Numbered from the stretch's first letter, positions 37,822 to 46,790 are shown. The stretch is 64,000 nt of DNA from Terrimicrobiaceae bacterium (GCA_018402345.1 JAGYIV010000011.1:27170-91169), one strand, 5' to 3'. The notes: generated by a model not told the origin, from the sequence alone. Translations and numbers: made by a program.

Positions 37822-39024
37822 TCAGAACCAAACGCGAATCGCGCCGAAGACAGTGACTTGGTTGTAGCCGCCGCCTTGCACCAATTCCATGTGGGAATAC
37901 TCCACACCTCCCATGACTTTGAGGCGGTCCTTGTAAATGTAGTAGTTCACGCCTCCATAAAGAGCGTTGTAGTTGTTGCCGTAGGTCGTCGGCAACTCGG
38001 GGGCGCGACGCTCATACCGACTCTGCAACCGCACACCGTTGTCCTCGTTGCTGACGAGATACTGGTAACGCGCCACAATCTCGATCTGCTCGGTCAGCAT
38101 GTAGGAAGGCAGCAGGATGAAGCCATACAAGTCGGGTTGGTCGTCCTCCCCGGTGGCCATCACCAAATCCGACTGGAGCCAGAATTTCTGGTCGAAAAAC
38201 TTTCCGGAGTAGCTCAGCGCCGTCGTGTAGGTATAGGGCTGCGTCGCATTGGTTGAAACATCTGTGTCTCCCACAAGGATGCCGTTGTCGAAGCGCAGTT
38301 CGTGGTTCTTGTTGAATTTGTATCCCACCCCACCATAGACCATCGATCCGCCGTCGAAGGTCGGGTATTGCCAATCCTCGCTGCGCGTCGCCGTGTAGAT
38401 GCCGGCGCCATAGGTGAACTTGCCATCCTTGCTGAACCCATCGGCAACCTCGCCGGTGGCCAGCAACCCGCCCAACTTACCTGGAACCGCCATGTTGATG
38501 AAATCCGATCGCTCGATCGTGATGATTTTATTCGAGGACGTGCGCCACTCGTTCGTGAGCGGCACCTTGAACAATCCGGCATCTAACTGGAACACCTTGG
38601 CGGGCTTCCATTTCAACTCGAACCCATCGAAATCTTTCACGAACCGCCCGGTGTTGGCGCCATTGAAATTCAAGTTGAAATCAATGTTGGCCTCGAACGT
38701 GTTCAGGAATTTGATTCTTCCGCCGAATCGCTGACGCCGGTTCTGCCATCCCCCCGCTGGGCCAAAATCCGAATTCAGACTGAAAATCTGCCCGTGGTAG
38801 CGACCGGTGAACGCCACTTCCTGAACGAACGGATTCTCCTTATCTTTATAAACCACAGGGAGTGCCCAGAGCTTGTCGAAGGCGTCGTTCAAAGTGAACC
38901 CTGGGTTCTCGATGATCGGGCTGGCGGTTTCGGGTTGGCTTGCTTGGGAGCCGGCATTGACAGGCACCGCCCCGCCGAAAACCGTGGAGGCCCATAGCAG
39001 GGCGGTGAGGTTGTGTGTTTTCAT
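37822..39024 (-). CDS. Phosphate-selective-type outer-membrane porin (OprP/OprO family)
   Basis: A 400-residue beta-barrel protein with signal peptide (cleavage near VNA) and C-terminal aromatic residue (VWF) as expected for BAM recognition. Alternating amphipathic strands run throughout (for example AFTGRYHGQIFSLNSDFG, NRRQRFGGRIKFLNTFEANIDFNLNFNG). It resembles Porin_O_P proteins. A Pho-box-like element upstream, shared with pstS, supports a role in phosphate uptake across the outer membrane (inference). ATG at 39024 exposes the signal peptide; an earlier reading from 39300 overlaps the sigma factor gene. Confidence 0.85.
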   Translation of the reverse strand: MKTHNLTALLWASTVFGGAVPVNAGSQASQPETASPIIENPGFTLNDAFDKLWALPVVYKDKENPFVQEVAFTGRYHGQIFSLNSDFGPAGGWQNRRQRFGGRIKFLNTFEANIDFNLNFNGANTGRFVKDFDGFELKWKPAKVFQLDAGLFKVPLTNEWRTSSNKIITIERSDFINMAVPGKLGGLLATGEVADGFSKDGKFTYGAGIYTATRSEDWQYPTFDGGSMVYGGVGYKFNKNHELRFDNGILVGDTDVSTNATQPYTYTTALSYSGKFFDQKFWLQSDLVMATGEDDQPDLYGFILLPSYMLTEQIEIVARYQYLVSNEDNGVRLQSRYERRAPELPTTYGNNYNALYGGVNYYIYKDRLKVMGGVEYSHMELVQGGGYNQVTVFGAIRVWF

Positions 39025-39100
39025 GAAGTGTTTTTCTGCGACCCCGCAACTCGGCTGCCCTTGCGGAAAATCAACCGGGGAAATCTCCCAATAACCACAT

Positions 39101-39142
39101 ATGTCACAATTCTGTAACATTTGTCGTTTCGTTGTCACAATG
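39101..39142 (-). promoter_or_regulatory. Tandem Pho-box-like elements upstream of the porin
   Basis: On the minus strand, GTTACA and GTGACA lie 11 bases apart (39101-39123), matching the pstS element at 17 of 23 positions in the same orientation to the gene. A second, weaker pair (39122 and 39133 as TGTCG and TGTCACA on the plus strand) also has 11-base spacing. The first element is 77 bases before the porin ATG. Confidence 0.55.
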
Positions 39143-39196
39143 GATTGCTCAGTGCATGCGTTCAAAACGCGTTGGCCTGCATTGCCTCCACTCCCG

Positions 39197-39241
39197 AAAA
39201 AAGGAAACCGGATGGCAGCCAAAGCCGCACATCCGGTTTCC
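39197..39241 (-). terminator. Intrinsic terminator of the sigma factor gene
   Basis: A perfect 12-bp stem (39203-39214 with 39230-39241) and 15-base loop are followed on the minus strand by TTTTTTCGGG. It begins 18 bases after the sigma factor stop, so it is a classic rho-independent terminator for that gene. Confidence 0.9.
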
Positions 39242-39259
39242 ACCCTACCCAAACCAAAC

Positions 39260-40105
39260 TCAAACAACAGATTCCGCCTTGGAACGCTCCTTCTTGCCAA
39301 GAGCGCGGCGGAGCTTTCTCAATGCGATATTCTGCAACTGACGGATACGCTCACGCGTGACGCCGAACTTCTCGCCGACCTCCTCGAGCGTCTTGGTTTT
39401 ATGCCCGTCCAGTCCGAAGCGGCTGTTGATGATTTTCCGTTCCCGCTCATCGAGAACATCAAGCAAATCGCCGACCTCCTCGCGGAGATCCTTGTCGCGA
39501 AGCATCTCGTAGGGATCCATGGCCTCCTCGTCTCCGATGATATCCCCGAGAGCCGTCGAATCGTCGTCGCCGAGCGGTTGATCAAGCGACGTGGGCCGGA
39601 TCGCGGCGCTCTTCAGCGCGGACACCTTCGCCACCGCCATGCCTACCTCCTCGGCAAGTTCCTCGTCGCTCGGTTCGCGGCCGAGTTCCTCGGTCATCTG
39701 GGTCGACACGCGGCGCAGCTTTGCGATTTTATCGACCAAGTGCACCGGCAGGCGGATCGTCTTGCTCTGGTTCGCCAGCGCGCGCTTGATCGATTGCTTG
39801 ATCCACCACGCCGCGTAGGTGCTCAACTTGCCGCCTTTTTTCGGATCAAACCGCTCGACCGCTTTCATGAGCCCGATATTTCCCTCGGAAATCAGGTCCA
39901 AAAGCGGCAAACCGTAGTTGCTGTAATCCCGCGCGATTTTCACCACGAGCCGCAGGTTCGACCGCACCATGATGGTGCGCGCCTCCTCGTCGCCTCGTTT
40001 GATTCTACGTGCGAGCTTGATCTCGTCCTTCACCGTCAGAAGCGGGTATTCCGCGATCTGGCGAAGGTAGAGCTGAAATCCAGTATCCTTGTCGTCGAGT
40101 GCCAT
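39260..40105 (-). CDS. Primary-type RNA polymerase sigma-70 factor (RpoD/RpoS-like)
   Basis: A 281-residue sigma factor lacking region 1.1. Region 1.2 (LYLRQIAEYPLLTVKDE), region 2 (RLVVKIARDYSNYGLPLLDLISEGNIGLMKAVERFDPKKGGKLSTYAAWWIKQSIKRAL), region 3 (RLPVHLVDKI, EELGREPSDEELAEEVG) and region 4.2 (TLEEVGEKFGVTRERIRQLQNIALRKLR) are all present. The 2.4 and 4.2 sequences are of the housekeeping type, so it should read TTGACA/TATAAT-like promoters. Length matches RpoS- or group-2-like factors; a larger RpoD may exist elsewhere. Confidence 0.9.
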   Translation of the reverse strand: MALDDKDTGFQLYLRQIAEYPLLTVKDEIKLARRIKRGDEEARTIMVRSNLRLVVKIARDYSNYGLPLLDLISEGNIGLMKAVERFDPKKGGKLSTYAAWWIKQSIKRALANQSKTIRLPVHLVDKIAKLRRVSTQMTEELGREPSDEELAEEVGMAVAKVSALKSAAIRPTSLDQPLGDDDSTALGDIIGDEEAMDPYEMLRDKDLREEVGDLLDVLDERERKIINSRFGLDGHKTKTLEEVGEKFGVTRERIRQLQNIALRKLRRALGKKERSKAESVV

Positions 40106-40373
40106 GGGTGTTTTTTTGTTTTAACTGTATAAATCGAATATCGGACACGCGCACAGGCGGGTTGAGACCTAATATGCGGCATTCCCTTCGACAACCGACG
40201 ATGCCGGATCGTTCAAAGTTTTTTCCAGAGCCCACCGGCGACATCCGGGGATTCTGCAACACCGTCCGCCTCCTGCTCCGTCAAGAGGGGCAAAAACCCA
40301 CCTTCCCCCCGCGTAGAAAGAATTCGCAATTGCCGGCCCGCCGTGCCACATATTCGCCCTTTCCATACACCAC

Positions 40374-41507
40374 ATGAAACGCTCCATCCTCTCCGCCACC
40401 AAGTTGGCCACGATTCTCGCCACCCCTGTTCTGGCTCTCTCCGCGTGCAAGCCGCCGGCTTCTCCCGAGCCCCAAGCCACTCCGGAACCCACCGCGACAC
40501 CCACCGCGACACCAGCCGCCACAGAAAAAGCCCCCGAGACCGAACCCGCCCCTCTCGAATCCACCTCCACCCAACCAGAGGCACCCGCCGAACAAAAATT
40601 CGAACCCCTCCAACTCCCCGAGGTCGTGGCGACCGTCAACGGCCAGAACATCACCCGCGAGCAACTCCAGGAAGTTTTCACCGCCGCCCTCCAAGGCGCC
40701 GGTGCCTCTGTCGAAAATCTCAACCCCGAACAACAACTCCAAGGCTACACCCAGCTCCTGAACGATCTCATCATGGACAAACTCGTCGCCGAGGCCTCCG
40801 TGTCGGAGAAGATTTCCCAGGCTGATATCGATGCCGAGATCGAAAAAATCAAAGGCCAGTTTCCCGATCCCTCGATCTTCGAGCAACAACTCCAGCAATC
40901 CGGCACGACCCTCGACAAGCTCAAGGAAAACATCGCCAACATGCTTCAACAACAGCGCTGGATGCAGTCCCAGGTCAACGCCCCCGAAGTCACCGATTCC
41001 CAAGCCCAGTCCTTCTACGACTCCAATCCCGCCGAGTTCGAGCAACCCGAAACCGTCGAGGCCAGCCACATCCTTTTCATGGTCGACCCGAACGCCCCCG
41101 AAGACGTCGTGAAAGCCAAGCAGGACGCCGCCACCAAGGCTGCCGAGCGCGCATCGAAGGGCGAGGACTTCAACGCTCTCGCGAAGGAACTCTCCGAGGA
41201 ACCGGGTGCCGACCAAAGCGGCGGCGACCTCGGCTACTTCGCCAAAGACCGCATGGTTCCTGAATTCGCCAATGCCGCCTTCGCCCAAGAGATCAACGCC
41301 GTGGGCCAACCCGTCCGCTCCCAGTTCGGTTGGCACGTCATCAAGGTCACCGGCAAAAAAGACGCCGGCAAGGTGCCATTCACCGACGTGAAGGACCAAA
41401 TCCGCGCCTACCTCCAAAGCACCGAACAGCGCCAAGCCGTGCAAAAGGTTCTCGAAAACCTCAAAGCCTCCGCCAAGATCGAGACGTTCCTCCCCACAGC
41501 CGGCTAA
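40374..41507 (+). CDS. Parvulin-type peptidyl-prolyl isomerase lipoprotein (SurA/PrsA-like)
   Basis: A 377-residue exported protein with a lipoprotein-like leader (LALSAC near 25), a Pro/Thr/Glu-rich linker (about 27-75), a SurA_N-like helical domain (85-205) and a parvulin domain (about 220-330) with SHILF, GEDFNALAKELSEEPGADQSGGDLGYF and GWHVIKV. It likely folds outer-membrane proteins. A repeated-PT linker (PEPTATPTATPAAT) is low complexity. Its 3' end is 15 bases from the next gene. Confidence 0.9.
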   Translation: MKRSILSATKLATILATPVLALSACKPPASPEPQATPEPTATPTATPAATEKAPETEPAPLESTSTQPEAPAEQKFEPLQLPEVVATVNGQNITREQLQEVFTAALQGAGASVENLNPEQQLQGYTQLLNDLIMDKLVAEASVSEKISQADIDAEIEKIKGQFPDPSIFEQQLQQSGTTLDKLKENIANMLQQQRWMQSQVNAPEVTDSQAQSFYDSNPAEFEQPETVEASHILFMVDPNAPEDVVKAKQDAATKAAERASKGEDFNALAKELSEEPGADQSGGDLGYFAKDRMVPEFANAAFAQEINAVGQPVRSQFGWHVIKVTGKKDAGKVPFTDVKDQIRAYLQSTEQRQAVQKVLENLKASAKIETFLPTAG

Positions 41508-41521
41508 CGCCCCGCGCTTTC

Positions 41522-42513
41522 ATGGAGTCGCACCAGCCCGAGAAAGGCACGGCGGGAGTCATCGGGCTCGGCATCATCGGCAACCGCGTGGCCACCCGCC
41601 TGCGCCACGCGGGTTACCAAGTCTGGACATGGAGCCGCACCCTGCGCACGGAGCCGAATTTCCTCAGCTCCCCGCTTGATGTCGCGGAAGCCACCCGCCA
41701 CATCCAGATCTTCGTCGCCAACGGCGAGGCCCTTCTGGAGGCCCTCCGCGCCATGGCCCCTGCCCTCACGCCGGAGCACATCATTCTGAACCACGCGACC
41801 GTCTCGCCGGTCGATACACGCGAGGCCGCAGCCATCGTCGGGGAGAAACACGCCGCCTTCCTCGACGCCCCATTCACCGGCAGCCGCGACGCCGCCTCTG
41901 CCGGAGAACTCGTTTACTACGTCGGCGGCGCGAAAGACATCCTCGACCGCGTGCGCCCCCAACTCGCCGTCAGCTCCCGCCAAATCCTCGAGGTCGGCTC
42001 CATCGGCGAGGCAACCGTTCTGAAAGTCGCCACAAACCTCATTTCGGCCACCACCGTCACCGCCCTCACCGAGGCCCTCGCCCTCCTGGACCGCAATGGC
42101 GTCCCCCTCCACAAACTCGCCGACGCCCTCGAACACAACGCCGCCCGCTCGCCGGTCATCGACATGAAGATGCCCTGCATGATCCACGGCGATTTCGAAC
42201 CCCGCTTCGCGCTCAAAAACATGTTCAAGGACATCCAGATCGCCCTCGCCATGGCGCAGGATGCCGACATCGAACTCCCCGCCGCCTCTGCCTTCGCCGG
42301 CATCGCCATGGCCGGCCTCCAGCGCGGATGGGCCGACGAGGATTTTTCCGTCATTTCCCGCTTTTACGATTACCCAGGCACCGCCGCGAAGGACACCCCG
42401 CCCCACGCCGCCACGAAACCGCCCACCCCGAGTCCCCCGCAGCCCAGGCCTCCACCGTGGAAAAAAAATCCCTCCTCTCCACCCTGCGTTCCTTGTTTTC
42501 TTCAGGGAAATGA
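41522..42513 (+). CDS. NAD(P)-dependent 3-hydroxyisobutyrate dehydrogenase-like oxidoreductase (frameshifted at C-terminus)
   Basis: A beta-hydroxyacid dehydrogenase-type protein: GVIGLGIIGNRVATRLRHAGY Rossmann motif, DAPFTGSRDAA (substrate loop), GEATVLKVATNLI with catalytic Lys, and RFALKNMFKDIQIA. After FYDYPGTAAKD the main frame runs into proline-rich nonsense that overlaps the next gene. In the adjacent frame the text ends STVEKKSLLSTLRSLFSSGK at a TGA overlapping the next ATG (ATGA at 42510). A missing base in a C-run between about 42385 and 42430 explains this, so the true protein likely ends at 42513. Confidence 0.82.
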
Positions 42514-43340
42514 ACACAGGTTTCTTCCCGCTCACCGACCGCACCCTCCTCGCATTCTCAGGCCCCGACGCCGCGCGCTATCTGAACGGCCAACTCAGCA
42601 TCGACACCACACGACTCGCCTCCCTCGCCGCGCGCACCGCCTGCCTCCTCGACGCCAAAGGCCGCCTCTGCGCCCACCTTCACCTCTGGCGCGACACCGA
42701 TCGCTTCATCCTCGAAATCCCCACCCCACGCCTCGAGGAGATTCAAGCCCGCCTCGAACGCTACATCATCGCTGACGACGTCACCATCAGCGAACTCCCG
42801 CCAACTCCCTCTTTCCACATCTTTGGCCGCCCCGCCCCCGCTGGCGCAATCTCCAGCAACCGCCTCGGCATCCCAGGCCACGACACCCCCGCCACCCCCG
42901 CTGACCTGCCCCAAGCCACCCCCGAAGACATCGAGCGCCTCCGCATCATCCACGGCATCCCCGCCTGGAACCACGAACTCACCCCCTCCACACTCCCGCA
43001 GGAAGCCCGCCTCGAGACCACCAGCATCGACTTCGACAAAGGCTGCTACGTCGGCCAGGAAATCGTCTCACGCCTCAAAAGTGTCGCCCACGTCAACAAA
43101 CGCCTCCACGGCTTCCGCGGCCCACTCCCCCACCCACTCCCCGAGGGCTGCACCCTCCACACCGAATCCACATCCCCCGCCGGACGCCTCACCAGCGCCA
43201 TCCGGCATTTTGACATCGCACAAACGATCGCCCTCGGGTATCTGAACCGTGCATTCGAATCCGCCGACCATTTTCATGTGCGCGACCCCCAAGGCCGCCC
43301 CATCGGAGACGTCACACGCCACCCATTTCCAATCCCATGA
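42510..43340 (+). CDS. ygfZ: YgfZ/GcvT-like folate-binding Fe-S cluster assembly protein
   Basis: A 276-residue GcvT-fold protein carrying the YgfZ signature KGCYVGQEIVSRLK (K-G-C-Y-x-G-Q-E). It has DAARYLNGQLSID and a C-terminal barrel-like region (LGYLNRAF). YgfZ is involved in Fe-S cluster assembly or repair with folate. The start at 42510 (MNTGFF) overlaps the preceding stop and precedes a canonical N-terminal domain. It overlaps the cyclophilin gene by 4 bases. Confidence 0.88.
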   Translation: MNTGFFPLTDRTLLAFSGPDAARYLNGQLSIDTTRLASLAARTACLLDAKGRLCAHLHLWRDTDRFILEIPTPRLEEIQARLERYIIADDVTISELPPTPSFHIFGRPAPAGAISSNRLGIPGHDTPATPADLPQATPEDIERLRIIHGIPAWNHELTPSTLPQEARLETTSIDFDKGCYVGQEIVSRLKSVAHVNKRLHGFRGPLPHPLPEGCTLHTESTSPAGRLTSAIRHFDIAQTIALGYLNRAFESADHFHVRDPQGRPIGDVTRHPFPIP

Positions 43341-43939
43341 AACCGCTCGCCCTTATCCTCGCCATCCTTTGCACCACCGCAGCCTGCCACGCCGCCACCC
43401 TCGGCCCGGAGGTCGCCATCATGCAACTCAAGTTTCCAAAAGAGAAACAACCACGCGTAGTCGTCATCGGCCTCTACGATGAAGCCACCCCAGCCACCGT
43501 CGAAAACTTCAAGACCCTCATCAACCGCAAATTTTACAACGGACTCCGCTTCCACCGCGCCTTCCCCGGCTCCCTCGTCCAGACTGGTGCCCCCGGCAGC
43601 CGCTGGGGTCAGAAAGACAAAACAGGCACCGGCGGCCCAGGCTACACCATCCCCGCAGAGATCCGCCTCAAGCACGACAAAGGCGCCATCGCCATGGCCC
43701 GCCTCCCCGATGCCATCAACCCCGCCAAGCAATCCAACGGCAGCCAATTCTACGTCTGCCTCGAACCCCTCCCAAAACTCAACGGCCAATACACCGTCTT
43801 CGGCACCATCCTCGAAGGCCTCGACGTCCTCGAAGAAATCAGCAAGGCCCCCACAAACAGCAACGATTTTCCCTTGCCCAAAATCACAATTAAATCCATT
43901 GTGCTCGCCCCTCGCACTCAGTCAGCGAATCCCCGCTGA
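43337..43939 (+). CDS. Exported cyclophilin-type peptidyl-prolyl isomerase
   Basis: A 200-residue protein with a signal peptide (to about 20), then a cyclophilin core: TPATVENFKTLINRKFYNGLRFHRAFPGSLVQTGAP, IPAEI, GAIAMARL, NGSQFYVCLEPLPKLNGQYTVFGTILEGLDVLEEI. The catalytic Arg-x-x-Phe (RFHRAF) and the Gln/Phe of SQFYV are present. It is the second periplasmic isomerase gene in this cluster after the parvulin. Confidence 0.92.
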   Translation: MKPLALILAILCTTAACHAATLGPEVAIMQLKFPKEKQPRVVVIGLYDEATPATVENFKTLINRKFYNGLRFHRAFPGSLVQTGAPGSRWGQKDKTGTGGPGYTIPAEIRLKHDKGAIAMARLPDAINPAKQSNGSQFYVCLEPLPKLNGQYTVFGTILEGLDVLEEISKAPTNSNDFPLPKITIKSIVLAPRTQSANPR

Positions 43940-43963
43940 CCCGAGTCCCGCGGGAATCCTTAA

Positions 43964-44049
43964 GGGTAGATACCGAAGTGGCCAAACGGGGCGGACTGTA
44001 AATCCGCTGGCTTACGCCTTCACTGGTTCGAATCCAGTTCTGCCCACCA
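43964..44049 (+). tRNA. tRNA-Tyr (anticodon GTA)
   Basis: An 86-nt class II tRNA with encoded CCA. The acceptor GGGTAGA pairs with TCTGCCC (one G-U); the anticodon stem GCGGA/TCCGC encloses CTGTAAA with GTA; a long variable arm follows; the T-arm is CTGG-TTCGAAT-CCAG. It is located 24 bases after the cyclophilin gene. Confidence 0.95.
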
Positions 44050-44479
44050 CCCTCTTATTCAAGAGGTTGCCAACCTGATCCGCTCCCCTCTTAAAGTGCC
44101 CTCAATTTGCTATCCATCGCGGCGGATTTCTTTTTCCGAAGCAAAGCACCAATCAAAATTCTCTACGCCGCCGCGACCTAATCCGAAAGCCGATCGCGCA
44201 AACAATACGGATCTCGGCTTTGATGGTTGAACGCCAGAATGCGATAGTGATCCGGCCACACGCGGCGTTACACCGCAAAAGGGAATAGCGGCATCAGATA
44301 TCGACGCACCCCAGCCTTAAGGATGCTCCACCGCTCCAGAGCATCCAAAATCCCAGCTATGGCAAGCTCCGGCGTCCTCGGATGGGGGCTCATCTACCAC
44401 AGAATCCCTCCCGGTTCGTTGCAACGTCCCGCCACATGCTTTTGACAAATTGGTCAGTTCGACCAATTTTTTTCCAGAC
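44050..44479. other. Non-coding gap after tRNA-Tyr
   Basis: No convincing gene. A weak hairpin (CCTCTT-ATTC-AAGAGG, 44051-44066) follows the tRNA and could end its transcript. The rest has short broken reading frames on both strands and may be degraded sequence left by insertion near the tRNA (inference). It ends in the promoter/operator of the toxin-antitoxin locus. Confidence 0.5.
44442..44469 (+). promoter_or_regulatory. Promoter/operator of the Phd-PIN locus
   Basis: A TTGACA -35-like hexamer (44442-44447) overlaps a perfect inverted repeat AAATTGGTC-AGTTC-GACCAATTT (44447-44469), 10 bases ahead of the antitoxin ATG. Position and symmetry fit an autoregulatory operator for a Phd-type antitoxin. 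The right arm runs into a T-run, so a terminator-like hairpin is an alternative reading. No clear -10 was found. Confidence 0.6.
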
Positions 44480-44722
44480 ATGCAAGTGAGCATCCACGAA
44501 GTCAAAACCAACCTCTCCCGCTATCTCGAGACCGTGGAGGCTGGCACCGAGGTCCTCATCTCACGCCACAAAAAAGCCGTGACCAAAATCATCCCTCTCA
44601 CACGATAAGGCGACTCCCGCATCGGCACACTCGCCGGCCCGAAGTTCAAGATGGGCTAAGGATTCAACCCCCCCGCAAAAAACTCCGCCCTCGCCGACGA
44701 CTTCGGAATTCCCCGTCGGTGA
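44480..44722 (+). pseudogene. Phd/YefM-type antitoxin, interrupted by two in-frame TAA codons
   Basis: The ATG at 44480 opens a Phd-like N-terminal DNA-binding domain: MQVSIHEVKTNLSRYLETVE, then AGTEVLISRHKKAVTKIIPL. Codon 43 (44606) and codon 60 (44657) are TAA. If both are skipped, the frame continues GDSRIGTLAGPKFKMG... ADDFGIPRR, the expected toxin-binding tail, to a TGA at 44720-44722 that overlaps the toxin GTG as GTGA. So the ancestral antitoxin was about 80 residues and coupled to the toxin. As written it yields only 42 residues. Read-through or sequence error cannot be excluded. Confidence 0.8.
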
Positions 44723-45126
44723 AACCCTCCACCGTCCGTGGCTGGTTGCTCGACACCCACGCGCTCCTTTGGATGCTCTACGGCGACAGGCGGCTCAAAT
44801 CCTCCGCGCGCCGCATCATCGACAGCGACCTGCCCATCCACTACTCCACGGCGAGTTTCTGGGAGATCGCCCTCAAGCGTTCCGCCAAAGGCTTCGATTT
44901 CGAAAACGTGGACGATTGGGACATCCTCCTCACGCGCGAACTCGAGCGCCTCGGCGTTGTTCGAATCGACCTGGAGCCCGCGGACTGCCCCGCTATGGAA
45001 TCCTTGGAGTTCCATCACCGCGATCCGTTCGACCGCCTCCTCATCGCCCAAGACATCCAGAGACGCATAGGCATCATCACCAAAGACCCCGCCTTCGATC
45101 CCTATCCCGTCGCCAGCACATGGTAA
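44719..45126 (+). CDS. PIN-domain toxin (VapC-like ribonuclease)
   Basis: A 135-residue PIN-domain protein. The four acidic residues of the metal site are present: LLDTHALLW (Asp12), SFWEIALK (Glu49), DPFDRLLIAQ (Asp105) and TKDPAFDPY (Asp123). It is likely an RNase that cleaves tRNA or mRNA when its antitoxin is lost. It begins at GTG 44719, overlapping the antitoxin frame end. Length fits VapC. The antitoxin beside it is broken, so the toxin is either silent, neutralised in trans, or compensated by the truncated product (inference). Confidence 0.88.
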   Translation: MKPSTVRGWLLDTHALLWMLYGDRRLKSSARRIIDSDLPIHYSTASFWEIALKRSAKGFDFENVDDWDILLTRELERLGVVRIDLEPADCPAMESLEFHHRDPFDRLLIAQDIQRRIGIITKDPAFDPYPVASTW

Positions 45127-45239
45127 AACGCTCCAGCTGATGTGAAAGTTTGATCCCATCCTGCTCGGCGCGCGGATCGTGATCTGAAAGTCGATAAAAT
45201 AAATGTTGTTGGATGGTTGGACAGTAGAAACCCAAAGGC

Positions 45240-46615
45240 CAAGGTCCGCCCCCGCCCAATTCCGTAAACTTTTTGGCCGATCGGCCATTTTTTTGCCGGT
45301 TTGTGCCACAACCCACTTGTTTTGAACATCGAGACTTTTGTTCCGCAAGTGACTCAGGCAGCTCTGTCGATCGATCATCGCGCCCTCGCTCCCACAAATT
45401 GCGGTCGAGCACTACACCCCCACCGCACGCACCCAATTCCGCAAACTTTTTGGCCGATCGGCCATTTTTTTGCCGGATTTTAATGCAACCCACTTGTTTT
45501 GAACCCGGAGACTTGTGTTCCGGAAGTGACTCAGGCAGCTCTGTCGATCGATCATCGCGCCCTCGCTCCCACAAATGGCGGTCGAGCAACTACACCCCCA
45601 CCGCACGCACCCAATCCCGCAAACTTTTTGGCCGATCGGCCATTTTTTTGCCGGTTTACGCCGTAACCCACTTGTTTTGAAAATCGAGACTTATGTTCCG
45701 GAAGTGACTCAGGCAGCTCTGTCGATCGATCATCGCGCCCTCGCTCCCACAAATTGCGGTCGAACACTACACCCCCACCGCACGCACCCAATTCCGCAAA
45801 CTTTTTGGCCGATCGGCCATTTTTTTGCCGGTTTACGCCGTAACCCACTTGTTTTGAACATCGAGACTTTTGTTCCGCAAGTGACTCAGGCAGCTCTGTC
45901 GATCGATCATCGCGCCCTCGCTCCCACAAATTGCGGTTGAACACTACACCCTCACCGCACGCACCCAATCCCGCAAACTTTTTGGCCGATCGGCCATTTT
46001 TTTGCCGGTTTACGCCGTAACCCACTTGTTTTGAACATCGAGACTTTTGTTCCGCAAGTGACTCAGGCAGCTCTGTCGATCGATCATCGCGCCCTCGCTC
46101 CCACAAATTGCGGTCGAACACTACACCCCCACCGCACGCACCCAATCCCGCAAACTTTTTGGCCGATCGGCCATTTTTTTGCCGGTTTACGCCGTAACCC
46201 ACTTGTTTTGAAAATCGAGACTTATGTTCCGGAAGTGACTCAGGCTGCTCTGTCGATCGATCATCGCGCCCTCGCTCCCACAAATTGCGGTCGAACACTA
46301 CACCCCACCGCACGCACCCAATTCCGCAAACTTTTGGCCGATCGGCCATTTTTGCCGGTTTACGCCGTAACCCACTTGTTTTGAACATCGAGACTTTTGT
46401 TCCGCAAGTGACTCAGGCAGCTCTGTCGATCGATCATCGCGCCCTCGCTCCCACAAATTGCGGTTGAACACTACACCCTCACCGCACGCACCCAATCCCG
46501 CAAACTTTTTGGCCGATCGGCCATTTTTTTGCCGGTTTATACCGTAACCCACTTGTTTTGAAACCAGAGACTTCTGTTACGTAAGTAACTCAGGCAGCTC
46601 TGTCGATCGATCATC
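45240..46615. repeat. Array of eight 177-bp tandem repeats
   Basis: The palindrome GGCCGATCGGCC recurs at 45275, 45452, 45630, 45807, 45984, 46161, 46336 and 46511 (spacing 175-178). Each unit also carries TTTTTGGCC...GGCCATTTTTTT, CGATCGATC and a conserved block that reads as a Leu/Arg-rich peptide on the minus strand. The period (177 = 59 codons) keeps long frames open on both strands, which creates spurious ORFs such as 45552-46388 minus. Each unit holds three GATC sites. The palindrome followed by seven T resembles a short terminator on the plus strand. I see no gene here. Confidence 0.9.
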
Positions 46616-46766
46616 GGGTGCTCGGCACCAGAACCGCACTGCGGAAATTCAGCACCCATGTTCCGAATCCCACGACAGCACCACAAGCCCCTGGACGACT
46701 TTGTAGTGCCTTTGGAGCGCCCCCCCCAGGTTTTGTGCACCATCACAGCCCACCGTGAGAAACTTG
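46616..46766. other. Unique sequence between the repeat array and the IS element
   Basis: About 150 bases with an eight-C run near 46725 and no coding features I can support. It abuts the left target duplication of the IS element. Confidence 0.5.
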
Positions 46767-46774
46767 GGTGAAAC
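46767..46774 (+). repeat. Left 8-bp target-site duplication of the IS
   Basis: GGTGAAAC, repeated exactly at 48078-48085 on the other side of the element. Confidence 0.85.
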
Positions 46775-46790
46775 CACTACTGTCCGGTTA
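46775..46790 (+). repeat. Left terminal inverted repeat of the IS
   Basis: CACTACTGTCCGGTTA, perfect complement of 48062-48077. Confidence 0.9.

Noticed and set aside
45552..46388. A 278-residue minus-strand reading frame over the 177-bp repeats
   Set aside because: The repeat length is a multiple of three, so frames stay open on both strands by chance. There is no start signal, family or conserved codon use.
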